Assembly (NCBI RefSeq): GCF_000820185.1
Contig: NZ_CDCA01000028.1
Span: forward strand, 186,001 to 250,000
Reading direction: 5' to 3'
From: Aeromonas tecta
Lineage (GTDB): Bacteria; Pseudomonadota; Gammaproteobacteria; Enterobacterales; Aeromonadaceae
DNA length: 64,000 bases
Part shown: one piece after another, positions 17,647 through 27,527 of the stretch
Numbering within the stretch: the first letter of the stretch is position 1
Layout of the letters: each line of letters opens with the position of its first letter
Translations under genes and position numbers: made by a program
The notes under the pieces: model-generated
The model's database searches: none
What the model saw: only the letters and a program-made list of their open reading frames with translations
Told to the model about the DNA's origin: nothing

Positions 17647-18045
17647 TTAATGTTGTTTGACCTTGAGTAGCTGGCGGCGTTCCTGCTTGTCGGGACGTCG
17701 CTCGGGGCTTGGGGCAAATTGGCTGTTGAAGCGCCTGGCCTCGCTGTTCTGGGCCCGTTTTTTCAGGCTATCTTCGGTCTCTTCATAGAGCTGCTGGGCC
17801 AGCGGGGCCGATTTGCGCTGCTCGCTGAGCTGCAACACCCGGACTTCCCGCTCGTCCTGGCCCTGCCAGACACGAATGAGGGCGCCGACCTCGACCACCT
17901 TGCCCGGTTTGCTGCGCTGGCCATTGTAATGCACCTTGCCACCATCTATCTGATCCCGGGCCAGGCTGCGGGTCTTGTAAAAACGCGCGGCCCACAACCA
18001 TTTGTCGAGGCGGACCTGGGTTGTGGTTTCTGCTGGATTCGGCAT
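17647..18045 (-). CDS. hslR: Heat shock protein 15 (ribosome-associated, S4 domain)
   Basis: RNA-binding protein of 132 aa that recognises stalled 50S subunits still carrying a nascent chain. The S4 domain is at the N-terminus: VRLDKWLWAARFYKTRSLA, then GGKVHYNGQRSKPGKVVEVG. The C-terminus is basic (RRPDKQERRQLLKVKQ). It precedes hslO by about 105 bp on the same strand, as in the E. coli heat-shock pair, and is divergent from the exeC operon. Confidence 0.95.
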   Translation of the reverse strand: MPNPAETTTQVRLDKWLWAARFYKTRSLARDQIDGGKVHYNGQRSKPGKVVEVGALIRVWQGQDEREVRVLQLSEQRKSAPLAQQLYEETEDSLKKRAQNSEARRFNSQFAPSPERRPDKQERRQLLKVKQH

Positions 18046-18233
18046 GGATCGACTCCGGGATGGCTGAAAGAGGAGCCTGATTATATCAGAGGCAGGCCCC
18101 GGGATAGAAACTGGCGGGCTGGGTGTGACGGAATCTGGATTTTCGCCGCTTCATCCCATCCGGTCGGTTGTCACTGGGTCCATTGCCGTACACAATAGCC
18201 AACCGATTTGGATGCCAGAGCATTTTGAGAAAC

Positions 18234-19112
18234 ATGACGCTACCGCTCAGGGGTGATTTATTGAATGCCCTGCTGGCTCGTTGCAACAGCCTGCCACTCT
18301 CCCGTCTCAGCCAACCGCTGTTCTGGTTGTTGCTGTTATTGCTGGCCCAGCAGTGTGCCGGGCTCACTTGGCGTCTATTCAGCCTGACCCAGACTGTGGA
18401 AAATTCCCCCTGGCAGCCCTCGGTTACGGCCGCGCAGGGTGCCAATGCTGCCCGGCTCGATCTCAGCAGCGTCAGCCGTCTATCCCTGTTTGGCAAGGCG
18501 CCGCAAGTGGCGGCTGACCAGGTCGCTCAGGCGGTCGCGGCCGATGCCCCCAAGACCCAGCTCAACGCTCAGCTCAACGGGGTGCTGGCGAGTTCAGACC
18601 CTGCGAAATCCATCGCCATCATCGCTCACAATGGCCTGCAGAACTCCTACGGCATCGACGATTACATCGACGGCACCCAGGCCAAGATCCGCCAGGTATT
18701 CGCCGATCGCGTCATCATCGCGCGCGATGGCCGTGACGAGACCCTGATGCTGGATGGGGAAGAATACGGCAAGCCCTTGCCTAAAGCGGCGCCTCAGGAT
18801 AGTAAGTTATCTTCGGTTCGCAGCGAATTGATGAGTAACCCCGGTAAAATCACCGATTACCTCAACATCTCGCCGGTGCGGGTAGATGGCCGCATGGTTG
18901 GCTACCGCCTCAGCCCGGGCAGCAATCCTGAACTGTTCAATCAACTCGGACTGGTCGCCAACGATCTGGCGGTCAGCATCAATGGTCTGGATCTGCGGGA
19001 TAACGCACAGGCCATGCAGGCTATGCAACAAATAGCCGGCGCCAAGGAGATGACCGTCACCGTCGAGCGGCAAGGACAGCTCTATGACGTTTTTGTCGGC
19101 TTGTCAGAATAA
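18234..19112 (+). CDS. exeC: Type II secretion protein ExeC (GspC)
   Basis: Inner-membrane protein that links the inner-membrane platform to the ExeD secretin and helps select substrates. The ATG at 18234 (292 aa) follows GAGAA; an upstream frame extension to 18168 lacks support. One membrane segment lies near residues 25-43 (QPLFWLLLLLLAQQCAGLT). The periplasmic HR domain follows (LNAQLNGVLASSDPAKSIAI, YGIDDYI), with a C-terminal PDZ domain (VGYRLSPGSNPELFNQLGL, LAVSINGLDLRDN). It is the first gene of exeC-N and is divergent from hslR. Confidence 0.95.
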   Translation: MTLPLRGDLLNALLARCNSLPLSRLSQPLFWLLLLLLAQQCAGLTWRLFSLTQTVENSPWQPSVTAAQGANAARLDLSSVSRLSLFGKAPQVAADQVAQAVAADAPKTQLNAQLNGVLASSDPAKSIAIIAHNGLQNSYGIDDYIDGTQAKIRQVFADRVIIARDGRDETLMLDGEEYGKPLPKAAPQDSKLSSVRSELMSNPGKITDYLNISPVRVDGRMVGYRLSPGSNPELFNQLGLVANDLAVSINGLDLRDNAQAMQAMQQIAGAKEMTVTVERQGQLYDVFVGLSE

Positions 19113-19133
19113 TGAATTGGAGTAGCACCAAGA

Positions 19134-21203
19134 ATGATAAATAAAGGGAAAGGCTGGCGCTTGGCCACGGTCGCGGCGGCCTTGATGATGGCAGGTTCAG
19201 CCTGGGCCACCGAGTATGCCGCCAGTTTCAAGAATGCCGATATCGAAGAGTTCATCAACACGGTCGGCAAGAACCTGAACAAGACCATCATCATCGAGCC
19301 CTCGGTGCGCGGCAAGATCAATGTCCGCAGTTACGACTTGCTCAATGAGGATCAGTACTACCAGTTCTTCCTGAGTGTGCTCGATGTCTATGGCTTTGCC
19401 GTGGTGCCGATGAACAACGGGGTGCTCAAGGTGGTGCGCTCCAAGGATGCCAAGACCTCTGCCATCCCGGTGGTGGACGACAGCAATCCCGGCGTGGGTG
19501 ACGAGATGGTGACCCGGGTGGTACCGGTGCGCAACGTCTCGGTGCGCGAGCTCGCCCCCTTGCTGCGTCAGCTCAACGACAACGCCGGTGGCGGTAACGT
19601 GGTGCACTACGAGCCGTCCAACGTGCTGCTGATCACCGGTCGCGCCGCCGTGGTCAATCGTCTGGTGGAAGTGGTGCGCCGGGTGGACAAGGCGGGTGAC
19701 CAGGACATGGACATCATCAAGCTGCGCTTCGCCTCCGCCGGCGAGATAGTGCGCATCGTCAGCAACCTCAACAAGGATGGCAGCAATCAGGGCGGCAACG
19801 CTCCCTTGCTGCTCTCCCCCAAGGTGGTGGCGGACGAGCGTACCAACTCGGTGGTGATTAGCGGCGAGCCCAAGGCGCGGGCCCGCATCATCCAGATGGT
19901 GCGTCAGCTTGACCGGGATCTGCAGAGCCAGGGCAACACCCGGGTCTTCTACCTGAAATATGGCAAGGCCAAGGATCTGGTGGATGTGCTCAAGGGCGTC
20001 AGCTCCAGCATCGCGGCCGACAAGAAGGGCGGCGGCGCGGCTCCCAATACTGGTGGTGGCGCCAGCATAGGCGGCGGTCAGCTCGCCATCTCGGCCGACG
20101 AGACCACCAATGCCCTGGTGATCACTGCCCAGCCGGATGTGATGGCCGAGCTGGAGCAGGTTATCGCCAAGCTCGATATCCGCCGTGCCCAGGTGCTGGT
20201 GGAGGCGATCATCGTCGAGATCCAGGACGGGGACGGGATGAATCTGGGGGTGCAGTGGGCCAATGCCAACGGCGGCGGCACCCAGTTCACCAACACCGGT
20301 CTGCCCATTGGCCCCGCCATCATCGCGGGCAAGGATTATCAGGATAACGGCAATACCGCTGGGCTCGACAAGCTGCTGAGCAGCTTCAGTGGCATGGCGG
20401 CCGGCTTCTACAAGGGAGACTGGGCAGCTTTGGTGACGGCGCTCTCCACCAACACCAAGAACGACATCCTCTCGACCCCAAGTATTGTCACCATGGACAA
20501 CAAGGAAGCCTCCTTCAACGTCGGTCAGGAAGTGCCGGTGCAAAGTGGCTCCCAGAGCTCCACCACCAGCGATCAGGTGTTCAACACCATAGAGCGCAAG
20601 ACGGTGGGCACCAAGCTGGTGGTGACGCCCCAGATCAACGAGGGTGATTCGGTGTTGCTCAACATCGAGCAGGAGGTCTCCAGCGTGGCGCAGACCCAGG
20701 CGACCGGCACAGCGAATCTCGGCCCCACCTTCGATACCCGTACCGTCAAGAATGCGGTGTTGGTCAAGAGTGGCGAGACCGTGGTACTGGGCGGCCTGAT
20801 GGACGAACAGACCAAGGAGCAGGTCTCCAAGGTACCCCTGCTCGGTGATATTCCGGTGCTGGGCTATCTGTTCCGCTCGACCTCCAACACCACCTCCAAG
20901 CGCAACCTGATGGTGTTTATCCGGCCGACCATCTTGCGAGATGCCAACGTCTACTCCGGCGTCTCCAGCAACAAGTACACCCTGTTCCGCGCCGAGCAGC
21001 TGAACCTGGCCTCCGAGGAGGGCTATGCCACTTCGCCCCCGCGTCAGGTGCTGCCCGCCTATGGTCAGGACGTGATGTTGTCCCCCGAGGTACAAAAGCA
21101 GATTGAATTGATGAAGGCGCAGCAACAGTCGACCGCTACCGGCGTGAAGAGCCAGGTGCAGACTCAGGTGCAAGGGCAACCCTTCGTGCAGAGCAAGCCC
21201 TGA
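19134..21203 (+). CDS. exeD: Type II secretion outer-membrane secretin ExeD (GspD)
   Basis: Forms the multimeric outer-membrane channel through which folded exoproteins leave the cell. The 689-aa precursor has a signal peptide ending AGSAWA. Periplasmic N0-N3 domains follow: [19 protein letters not shown], then repeated KH-like N domains with [30 protein letters not shown], and [15 protein letters not shown]. The secretin core ends with [18 protein letters not shown] and [11 protein letters not shown] glycine-rich loop within N3 is typical. Its TGA overlaps the exeE ATG (TGATG). Assembly depends on ExeAB, encoded elsewhere in this window. Confidence 0.97.
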   Translation: MINKGKGWRLATVAAALMMAGSAWATEYAASFKNADIEEFINTVGKNLNKTIIIEPSVRGKINVRSYDLLNEDQYYQFFLSVLDVYGFAVVPMNNGVLKVVRSKDAKTSAIPVVDDSNPGVGDEMVTRVVPVRNVSVRELAPLLRQLNDNAGGGNVVHYEPSNVLLITGRAAVVNRLVEVVRRVDKAGDQDMDIIKLRFASAGEIVRIVSNLNKDGSNQGGNAPLLLSPKVVADERTNSVVISGEPKARARIIQMVRQLDRDLQSQGNTRVFYLKYGKAKDLVDVLKGVSSSIAADKKGGGAAPNTGGGASIGGGQLAISADETTNALVITAQPDVMAELEQVIAKLDIRRAQVLVEAIIVEIQDGDGMNLGVQWANANGGGTQFTNTGLPIGPAIIAGKDYQDNGNTAGLDKLLSSFSGMAAGFYKGDWAALVTALSTNTKNDILSTPSIVTMDNKEASFNVGQEVPVQSGSQSSTTSDQVFNTIERKTVGTKLVVTPQINEGDSVLLNIEQEVSSVAQTQATGTANLGPTFDTRTVKNAVLVKSGETVVLGGLMDEQTKEQVSKVPLLGDIPVLGYLFRSTSNTTSKRNLMVFIRPTILRDANVYSGVSSNKYTLFRAEQLNLASEEGYATSPPRQVLPAYGQDVMLSPEVQKQIELMKAQQQSTATGVKSQVQTQVQGQPFVQSKP

Positions 21204-22708
21204 TGGCCGCCTATCAACTCGACAACAGCGAGCTGCCGGCAGAACTGCCCGAACTGCCGTTCGCCTTCGCCCGCAACTTCGGGGTGATCCTGACCGAGCG
21301 GCAGGGTGCACCACTGCTGCTCTGTCGTCAGGGCGTCGCCCCCCAGACCTTGCTGGAAGTGCGGCGGGTGGCTGGTTGCGGTTTTGCCATCGAGCAGATG
21401 GGGAGCGACGAGTTTGAAGAGCTGCTGATGGCCCACTACCAGCGCGACTCCTCCGAGGCTCGTCAGCTGATGGAGGATCTCGGCAACGAGATGGATTTCT
21501 TCGCCCTGGCGGAAGAGTTACCCCAGAGTGAGGATCTGCTCGATGCCGACGATGATGCCCCCATCATCCGTCTCATCAACGCCATGTTGAGCGAGGCGAT
21601 CAAGGAGGAGGCGTCCGACATCCACATCGAGACCTTCGAGCGGGTGCTGGTCATCCGGTTTCGCATCGACGGTGTGCTGCGGGAGATCCTTCGGCCCCAT
21701 CGCAAGCTGGCCTCCCTGCTGGTGTCGCGCATCAAGGTCATGTCCCGCATGGACATTGCCGAGAAGCGGGTGCCCCAGGATGGCCGCATCTCGCTGCGGA
21801 TCGGCGGCCGGGCGGTGGATGTGCGGGTCTCGACCATGCCGTCCAGCTACGGCGAACGGGTGGTATTGCGACTGCTCGACAAGAACAACGTGCGCCTCGA
21901 GCTCAAGCAGCTTGGCATGACGCTGGCCAACCGCAACATCATCAGCGAGCTCATTCGCAAACCTCACGGCATCATTCTGGTAACGGGTCCGACCGGTTCG
22001 GGCAAGTCCACCACCCTGTATGCGGCGCTGTCCGAGATCAACTCGCGGGATCGCAACATCCTGACGGTGGAAGATCCCATCGAATATGACCTGGAAGGGG
22101 TTGGCCAGACCCAGGTCAACGCCAAGGTCGACATGACCTTCGCCCGTGGTCTGCGCGCCATCTTGCGTCAGGATCCGGACGTGGTGATGGTAGGGGAAAT
22201 TCGTGATCTCGAAACCGCCCAGATCGCGGTGCAGGCATCTCTCACCGGTCACCTGGTGATGTCGACCCTGCACACCAACACCGCCATCGGCGCCATCACC
22301 CGGATGCGGGACATGGGGATCGAGCCTTTTCTGCTCTCCTCCTCCCTGCTCGCGGTGCTGGCCCAGCGGCTGGTGCGTACCCTCTGCCCGGATTGCCGTG
22401 CCCAGCACCCAATCACCGAGCAGGAGCGGATCGCCATGGGCCTGGAACTGGCACCTGATCAGCTGATGTGGCGCCCGGTCGGGTGCGAGCAGTGCAACCA
22501 CACCGGCTATCGTGGCCGGACCGGCATCCATGAGCTGGTGGTGATCGACGACGGGGTGCGTGAGGCGATCCACAGCGCCAGCGGCGAGCTGGCCATCGAA
22601 CGGTTGATCCGGGGCCATACCCCCAGCATCCGTCGCGATGGCATCGACAAGGTATTGCTCGGCCAGACCAGTCTGGAAGAGGTGCTGCGCGTGACCCGGG
22701 AAGATTAA
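21203..22708 (+). CDS. exeE: Type II secretion cytoplasmic ATPase ExeE (GspE)
   Basis: Cytoplasmic ATPase that powers pseudopilus assembly and docks on ExeL. The 501-aa protein has N1/N2 domains, then the secretion ATPase core. Walker A is [10 protein letters not shown] near residue 261. The Asp box contains EEASDIHIE, Walker B is [12 protein letters not shown], and the His box is [12 protein letters not shown]. The tetracysteine zinc motif CPDC...CEQC lies about residues 395-433. The ATG overlaps the exeD stop by one base, suggesting translational coupling. Confidence 0.97.
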   Translation: MAAYQLDNSELPAELPELPFAFARNFGVILTERQGAPLLLCRQGVAPQTLLEVRRVAGCGFAIEQMGSDEFEELLMAHYQRDSSEARQLMEDLGNEMDFFALAEELPQSEDLLDADDDAPIIRLINAMLSEAIKEEASDIHIETFERVLVIRFRIDGVLREILRPHRKLASLLVSRIKVMSRMDIAEKRVPQDGRISLRIGGRAVDVRVSTMPSSYGERVVLRLLDKNNVRLELKQLGMTLANRNIISELIRKPHGIILVTGPTGSGKSTTLYAALSEINSRDRNILTVEDPIEYDLEGVGQTQVNAKVDMTFARGLRAILRQDPDVVMVGEIRDLETAQIAVQASLTGHLVMSTLHTNTAIGAITRMRDMGIEPFLLSSSLLAVLAQRLVRTLCPDCRAQHPITEQERIAMGLELAPDQLMWRPVGCEQCNHTGYRGRTGIHELVVIDDGVREAIHSASGELAIERLIRGHTPSIRRDGIDKVLLGQTSLEEVLRVTRED

Positions 22709-22760
22709 CCGGGGCAGGGCATAGCAACCATGGTCAGACAGGTGCAGGAGAACGGCAGCA

Positions 22761-23981
22761 TTGGCAGCATTTGAATACAAAGCCCTCGACAACCGGGGCA
22801 GAAACAAGTCCGGGGTGATGGAGGGTGACTCCGCCCGTCAGGTGCGCCAGTTGCTGCGTGAGCAGGGGCTGGCCCCGCTCGAGGTGAACGAGACTACCGA
22901 GAAGGCGAAGCGAGAAGCTAATCGCTTCGTGCTGTTTCGGCGCGGCGCCTCGACCTCCGAACTGGCGCTGATCACCCGCCAGCTGGCGACTCTGGTGGGG
23001 GCTGGCCTCACCATAGAAGAGGCGCTGCGGGCGGTGGCCGAGCAGTGCGAGAAAGCACACCTGCGTAGTCTGGTGGCGACGGTGCGCAGCAAGGTGGTGG
23101 AAGGCTATTCCCTTGCCGATTCGCTGGGCGCCTTTCCCCACGTGTTCGATCAGTTGTTTCGCTCCATGGTGGCGGCAGGGGAGAAATCCGGCCACCTGGA
23201 GAAGGTACTGAACCGGCTCGCCGATTACACCGAGCAGCGTCAGCACATGCGCACCAAGCTGCTGCAGGCGATGATCTACCCCATCGTCCTCACTCTGGTG
23301 GCGGTCGGGGTCATCTCCATACTGCTCACCGCCGTGGTGCCCAAGGTGGTGGCGCAGTTCGAACACATGGGGCAGCAGTTGCCTGGTACTACCCGCTTCC
23401 TCATCGGTACCAGCGAGCTGATGCAGCACTACGGACTCTGGTTCCTGTTGTTGCTGTTCATCGGCGGCTTTGTCTGGCGCTGGTGGCTCAGCGATGACAA
23501 GCGGCGTCGCCACTGGCACGGCATACTGCTGCGCCTGCCGGTGATCGGCCGGGTCAGTCGCGGCCTCAACACCGCCCGTTTCGCCCGTACCTTGAGCATC
23601 CTCAATGCCAGTGCGGTACCGCTGCTGGAGGGGATGAAGATCGCCGGTGAGGTGCTCTCGAACGATTTCGCCCGCAGCCGGATTGGCGAGGCGACCGAGC
23701 GGGTGCGCGAGGGGACCAGCCTGCGCAAGGCACTGAATGAAACCAAGATTTTCCCGCCCATGATGCTGCACATGATCGCCTCTGGCGAGCAGAGCGGCGA
23801 GCTCGACAGCATGCTGGAGCGGGCGGCGGACAATCAGGACAGGGAGTTCGAAACCCAGGTGAACATCGCACTCGGGGTGTTCGAACCCATGCTGGTGGTC
23901 TCCATGGCCGGGGTGGTGCTGTTTATCGTGATGTCGATCCTGCAGCCGATCCTCGAGCTCAACAATATGGTGAATCTATAA
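22761..23981 (+). CDS. exeF: Type II secretion inner-membrane platform protein ExeF (GspF)
   Basis: Polytopic inner-membrane protein at the centre of the assembly platform, contacting ExeE and ExeL. The TTG at 22761 is chosen because it gives the conserved N-terminus MAAFEYKALDNRGRNKSG and follows AGGAG. An ATG at 22818 would cut off this conserved start. Two homologous GspF halves are visible, each with a helical cytoplasmic bundle (ITRQLATLVGAGLTIEEAL; FARTLSILNASAVPLLEGMK). There are three membrane segments (MIYPIVLTLVAVGVISILL, YGLWFLLLLFIGGFVW, MLVVSMAGVVLFIVMSIL). A REP pair separates it from exeG. Confidence 0.95.
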   Translation: MAAFEYKALDNRGRNKSGVMEGDSARQVRQLLREQGLAPLEVNETTEKAKREANRFVLFRRGASTSELALITRQLATLVGAGLTIEEALRAVAEQCEKAHLRSLVATVRSKVVEGYSLADSLGAFPHVFDQLFRSMVAAGEKSGHLEKVLNRLADYTEQRQHMRTKLLQAMIYPIVLTLVAVGVISILLTAVVPKVVAQFEHMGQQLPGTTRFLIGTSELMQHYGLWFLLLLFIGGFVWRWWLSDDKRRRHWHGILLRLPVIGRVSRGLNTARFARTLSILNASAVPLLEGMKIAGEVLSNDFARSRIGEATERVREGTSLRKALNETKIFPPMMLHMIASGEQSGELDSMLERAADNQDREFETQVNIALGVFEPMLVVSMAGVVLFIVMSILQPILELNNMVNL

Positions 23982-24134
23982 GGTTCGAGTGTCCGAATAC
24001 GCTTCGCTATTCGAACCTACAAACCCAATCGAACCCGTAGGTTCGATTAGCCGGCAGGCGTAATCGAACGATCGCGGTTTAACAATTAATCGTTGATGGT
24101 TCATGCCATCTCATTTCGTTAGGGAGTCATAGCA
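23982..24134. repeat. REP/BIME-like element between exeF and exeG
   Basis: Two REP-like units face opposite ways. Minus strand 24020-23991 begins GTAGGTTCGAATA and can pair with TATTCGGAC. Plus strand 24037-24069 begins GTAGGTTCGATTA and pairs with TAATCGAAC. Both have the GTAG head seen in REP sequences served by RAYT transposases. A near-palindrome AACAATTAATCGTT (24081-24094) follows. The pair lies inside the exe operon, just before the major pseudopilin gene. Confidence 0.8.
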
Positions 24135-24566
24135 ATGCACAAGCGTCGTCAAGCCGGTTTTACCCTGCTGGAAGTCATGGTGGTCATCGTGATCCTGGGG
24201 ATCCTGGCCAGTCTGGTGGTGCCCAACCTGATGGGCAACAAGGAGAAGGCGGATCAGCAGAAGGCGGTCTCCGACATAGTCGCGCTGGAAAATGCCCTCG
24301 ACATGTACAAGCTGGACAATAACCGCTACCCGACTACCGAGCAGGGGCTGGATGCGCTGGTCAACAAGCCGACCGCTTCCCCCGAGCCGCGCAGCTACCG
24401 GGAAGGGGGCTACATCAAGCGCCTGCCGCAGGATCCCTGGGGTAACCAGTATCAACTGCTGAGCCCGGGCCAGTTTGGCAAGATCGACATCTTCAGTACC
24501 GGGCTGGATGGCGAGGCCGGTACTGATGATGACATCGGCAACTGGAATCTGAAGGACTTCCAATAA
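24135..24566 (+). CDS. exeG: Type II secretion major pseudopilin ExeG (GspG)
   Basis: Main subunit of the periplasmic pseudopilus. The 143-aa prepilin has a short leader, cleaved by prepilin peptidase at QAG/FTLLEVMVVIVILGILA with Glu at +5. The hydrophobic helix follows, and then the GspG globular domain (EKADQQKAVSDIVALENALD, LDNNRYPTTEQGLDALV). The C-terminal calcium-binding region is TGLDGEAGTDDDIGNW. It needs more copies than its neighbours. It is the only exe gene here preceded by a REP hairpin pair, which might raise mRNA stability; that is inference. Confidence 0.97.
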   Translation: MHKRRQAGFTLLEVMVVIVILGILASLVVPNLMGNKEKADQQKAVSDIVALENALDMYKLDNNRYPTTEQGLDALVNKPTASPEPRSYREGGYIKRLPQDPWGNQYQLLSPGQFGKIDIFSTGLDGEAGTDDDIGNWNLKDFQ

Positions 24567-24610
24567 GTGACTGACGGCGCCGCTCGCCATGCCGCGTGGG
24601 TGAGGCTCTC

Positions 24611-25177
24611 GTGAGGCTCACTTCGTTCCGTCAGCGCCAAGCGGGTTTTACCCTGCTGGAAGTGCTGCTGGTCGCCATGTTGATGGGACTGATCGCCACC
24701 GCGGTCACCCTCAGCATGGGCGGGGCCAAAGGGGATCGCGAGCTGGACAAGCAGGCGCGTCGCTTCATGGCGACCCTGCAACAGGCGCAGGAGTATTCGG
24801 TGATGGATGGCCGTCTGGTGGGGCTGCGAGTCGAGGATCACGGCTGGCAGTTCATGACGCGCGCCCCCAAGGATCGCAAGTGGCGGGCGCTGACCGACGA
24901 CAAGATCCTCGGCCAGGTCACACTGCCGGAGGAGATGACATTGGCCATCACTCTGGAAGGCTTCAGCTGGCGCACCGACTCGGACGAGAAGACGGAACGG
25001 GGTCGTGACGAACAGGAGCGCACGCCTCAGGTGCTGATCTTCCCCGGTGGCGAGCTCACGCCCTTCGTGCTGGCCCTGAGCCAGCAGACCGATGACGAGA
25101 AATACCTGCGCACGGTCAAGGGCGACGAATTCGGTCGCCTCTCCTTACTGGAAGATGCCGTCGAGGAAGAAGAGTGA
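24611..25177 (+). CDS. exeH: Type II secretion minor pseudopilin ExeH (GspH)
   Basis: Minor pseudopilin in the pseudopilus tip complex. The GTG at 24611 (188 aa, MRLTSFRQRQAGFTLLEVLL) is preferred because GAGG lies about 6 nt upstream and the leader then has the usual length. A start at 24596 is also open. The prepilin peptidase site is QAG/FTLLE. After the membrane helix come the GspH features RFMATLQQAQEYSVMDGRLVGL and LIFPGGELTPF. The exeI GTG overlaps its stop (GTGA). Confidence 0.93.
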   Translation: MRLTSFRQRQAGFTLLEVLLVAMLMGLIATAVTLSMGGAKGDRELDKQARRFMATLQQAQEYSVMDGRLVGLRVEDHGWQFMTRAPKDRKWRALTDDKILGQVTLPEEMTLAITLEGFSWRTDSDEKTERGRDEQERTPQVLIFPGGELTPFVLALSQQTDDEKYLRTVKGDEFGRLSLLEDAVEEEE

Positions 25178-25548
25178 GATCCCGCAACATGAAAGCCGGT
25201 GGCATGACGTTGCTGGAGGTGATGGTGGCGCTCGCTGTGTTCGCCATCGCTGGGCTGGCGGTGATGAAAACGGCAAGCGAACATTTGTCCGGTCTCAACT
25301 ATCTGGAAGAGAAGACGCTGGCGACCTGGGTGGTGGAAAACCAGCTGGTGCAGCAGAAACTCGAAGGCAAGTGGCCGGGCGACAGCTGGGTGGAAGGGGA
25401 CGAGGAGATGGCCGGTCAGACCTGGTATTGGCGCTATCGTGGCGTCGCCACCAGCGATAACAACCTCAAGGCGCTGGACATGGAAGTGCGGACCGCGCCC
25501 AAGGCACAGAGTCCGGTGGCCATGATGCGGACCTATATCAGCCGATGA
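25174..25548 (+). CDS. exeI: Type II secretion minor pseudopilin ExeI (GspI)
   Basis: Minor pseudopilin that nucleates the ExeI-J-K tip complex. The GTG at 25174 overlaps the exeH stop and gives 124 aa. An ATG at 25189 ([11 protein letters not shown]) is a good alternative that leaves a very short leader. The cleavage site is [22 protein letters not shown]. The GspI C-terminal region is clear ([28 protein letters not shown]). The stop overlaps the exeJ ATG (ATGA). Confidence 0.93.
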   Translation: MRSRNMKAGGMTLLEVMVALAVFAIAGLAVMKTASEHLSGLNYLEEKTLATWVVENQLVQQKLEGKWPGDSWVEGDEEMAGQTWYWRYRGVATSDNNLKALDMEVRTAPKAQSPVAMMRTYISR

Positions 25549-26366
25549 GCGACCAGTCGATGTTACAAAGTCGCCGCGCGGCCCTGGTTGGGCCATCGCC
25601 GCTACAGAGGCCGCGAGTTCGGCAGGGTGGCTTTACTCTGCTGGAGACACTGCTTGGGCCATCGCCAGTGCAGAAGCGTCATCCTCGACAGGGTGGCTTT
25701 ACTCTGCGGGAGACACTGCTTGGGCCATCACCAGTACAGAGACGTCATTCTCGGCAGGGAGGTTTCACTCTGCTGGAGATGCTGGTGGCCATCGCCATCT
25801 TCGCCAGTCTGAGCATGGGTGCCTACCAGGTGCTGCAAGGGGTGCTCACCAGCGACGAGGTGGCCAAGAAGAAAGAGGCTAGGCTGTCCGAGCTGCAATT
25901 GGCGTTCGGCCTGCTGGATAGAGACATCAGTCAGATGGTGCCTCGCAGCGGCCGCAGTGAGGGCGAGAACAACAAGGTGCTGCTGGCGGCGTCCCGCTTC
26001 GGCCAGCAGAGTGACGACTGGGGCATGGCCTTCATTCGCGGGGGCTGGCTCAACCCGGATGGCATCTTGCCGCGATCCGGCCTGCAGCGGGTGGGTTGGC
26101 GGCTCAAGGATAGAACGCTGGAGCGCATGAGCTACCTCTATCCGGATCCCTCCATCGGCACTGAGCCGCGCATTCAGCCGGTGCTGACCGGGGTGACGGC
26201 GCTACGGCTCTATTTCTACGACAAGGGCGTCTGGAAGGAGGAGTGGACCCAGCGCGACCTGCTGCCCTATGGGCTGGCGGTGGAGCTGGATCTGGAAGAC
26301 TACGGAACCCTGCGGCGCCAGTTCCTGATCGGGGCCGGTGGCCAAAGGGCTGAAAATGGGCGTTGA
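25545..26366 (+). CDS. exeJ: Type II secretion minor pseudopilin ExeJ (GspJ) with triplicated leader
   Basis: Minor pseudopilin of the tip complex. The 273-aa reading frame is longer than a usual GspJ because residues 15-80 are three in-frame copies of a 22-residue unit (LGPSPVQ...[11 protein letters not shown] type). Each copy carries a prepilin-peptidase site: GG/FTLLE, GG/FTLRE, GG/FTLLE. Only the third is followed by the hydrophobic helix ([19 protein letters not shown]), so it is the likely working site, leaving a 73-residue leader. The start at 25545 is fixed by the ATGA overlap with exeI; no ATG, GTG or TTG lies in frame within unit 3. The mature domain looks intact ([30 protein letters not shown]). 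Confidence 0.93.
   Translation: MSDQSMLQSRRAALVGPSPLQRPRVRQGGFTLLETLLGPSPVQKRHPRQGGFTLRETLLGPSPVQRRHSRQGGFTLLEMLVAIAIFASLSMGAYQVLQGVLTSDEVAKKKEARLSELQLAFGLLDRDISQMVPRSGRSEGENNKVLLAASRFGQQSDDWGMAFIRGGWLNPDGILPRSGLQRVGWRLKDRTLERMSYLYPDPSIGTEPRIQPVLTGVTALRLYFYDKGVWKEEWTQRDLLPYGLAVELDLEDYGTLRRQFLIGAGGQRAENGR
25587..25784 (+). repeat. Three tandem 66-bp repeats inside exeJ
   Basis: Units at 25587-25652, 25653-25718 and 25719-25784 each encode 22 residues in frame, from (V/L)GPSP to GGFTLxExL. They share long identical runs but differ at scattered bases. The copies are therefore not brand new, or have been selected for change. Confidence 0.95.
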
Positions 26367-27366
26367 TCGTCGCACCCGCCCCGGTCGGCAAGGGGGCATG
26401 GCGCTGCTGGTGGTGCTGCTGATCCTGTCGGTGATGGTGATCATCGCCAGCAACATGAGCAGCCGGCTGCAGCTCGAGTTGCGCCGCACCAGCAACCTCA
26501 CCGCCGGCAAGCAGGCCTGGTGGTATGCCATGTCGGCCGAGGCGCTGGTGATCAAGGTGCTCAACCAGGACTTCAAGGATGACCCCAATGTGGTGAGCCT
26601 GGGTCAGAACTGGGCACGCGAGGATGGCGTCTTCCCGACCGATGACGGCACCCTGTCCGGTCGGGTGCGGGATCTGCAATCCTGCTTCAACCTCAACAGC
26701 CTGAGCGTGGCCCTCAAGGAAGGGGAGAGTGGCGACGATCTGGAAAAGCAGCCCTATCCGGTCAAGGTGTTTAGGGCGTTGCTGACGGAGCTGGAGGTCG
26801 AGGATTACGAGGCGGTGCAGCTCACCGATGCCATCCGTGACTGGACCGACAAGGACACCCAATTGGTCTCCAGCAACGGCGCCGAAGATGCCTATTACGA
26901 GGGGCTCAATCCCCCTTATCTGGCGGCCAACCAGTGGATGCTGAGCACGGATGAGTTGCGGGCAGTGCGCGGGATGACTGGCGCACTCTATGCCCGACTC
27001 GCTCCCTATGTCTGCGCCTTGCCTAATGACAAGCTGGTGGTGAACATCAACACCATCAAGCCTGAGCGGGCGGCCCTGCTGGTCGGCCTCTATCAGGGCA
27101 AGATAAGCCTCGACGATGCCAAGCAGGCGTTGAGCAGCCGCCCCAAGAAGGGCTGGAAGGAGAAGAAAGAGCTGACGGATCAGTTGCCGGTGCAGGCGAG
27201 CACCATCACCGGCCTCGATGCCGCGCTGGATATCAAGAGCAGCTACTTCGAGGCCAGTTTGCTGGCCGAAGTGGGTGACACCAGGGCCCGGCTGGAGACG
27301 GTATTCCAGCGAGCCAAGGACAACAAGCTGGTGATGTTGCGCCGCCTGAATGACGGCGCCGAATAG
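26356..27366 (+). CDS. exeK: Type II secretion minor pseudopilin ExeK (GspK)
   Basis: Largest minor pseudopilin, thought to cap the pseudopilus. The ATG at 26356 (336 aa) lies 6 nt after AAGGG; a GTG at 26338 is less likely. The prepilin site is [21 protein letters not shown]. GspK differs from the other pseudopilins in lacking Glu at +5, which fits MALLV here. The large alpha domain includes [42 protein letters not shown] and [16 protein letters not shown], as in GspK. It overlaps the exeJ stop by 11 bp. A 161-bp gap with a small GCAGCC/GGCTGC hairpin precedes exeL. Confidence 0.94.
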   Translation: MGVDRRTRPGRQGGMALLVVLLILSVMVIIASNMSSRLQLELRRTSNLTAGKQAWWYAMSAEALVIKVLNQDFKDDPNVVSLGQNWAREDGVFPTDDGTLSGRVRDLQSCFNLNSLSVALKEGESGDDLEKQPYPVKVFRALLTELEVEDYEAVQLTDAIRDWTDKDTQLVSSNGAEDAYYEGLNPPYLAANQWMLSTDELRAVRGMTGALYARLAPYVCALPNDKLVVNINTIKPERAALLVGLYQGKISLDDAKQALSSRPKKGWKEKKELTDQLPVQASTITGLDAALDIKSSYFEASLLAEVGDTRARLETVFQRAKDNKLVMLRRLNDGAE

Positions 27367-27527
27367 CGATTGATGCTGCCGCTGCGCGCTGGCATGAGGA
27401 TACCCAATCACGGGGGGATGGCGAGCCAGGGGCTGCCATCCGTCCCGCCCCTTATCTGGACTGCAGCCGAAGGCTGCGGCCCCGCCCATCGACAAGGATG
27501 CAGGCGGGTATGGCAGGAGAACTATTT

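Noticed and set aside
19197..21314. A 705-codon open frame antisense to exeD
   Set aside because: GC-rich codon usage leaves long open frames opposite real genes. The peptide is His/Gly/Leu-rich with no family pattern, while exeD on the other strand is unmistakable.
25588..25812. Alternative-frame ORF across the exeJ repeats
   Set aside because: It stays open only because the repeat unit is a multiple of three. The exeJ frame carries the family sequence.
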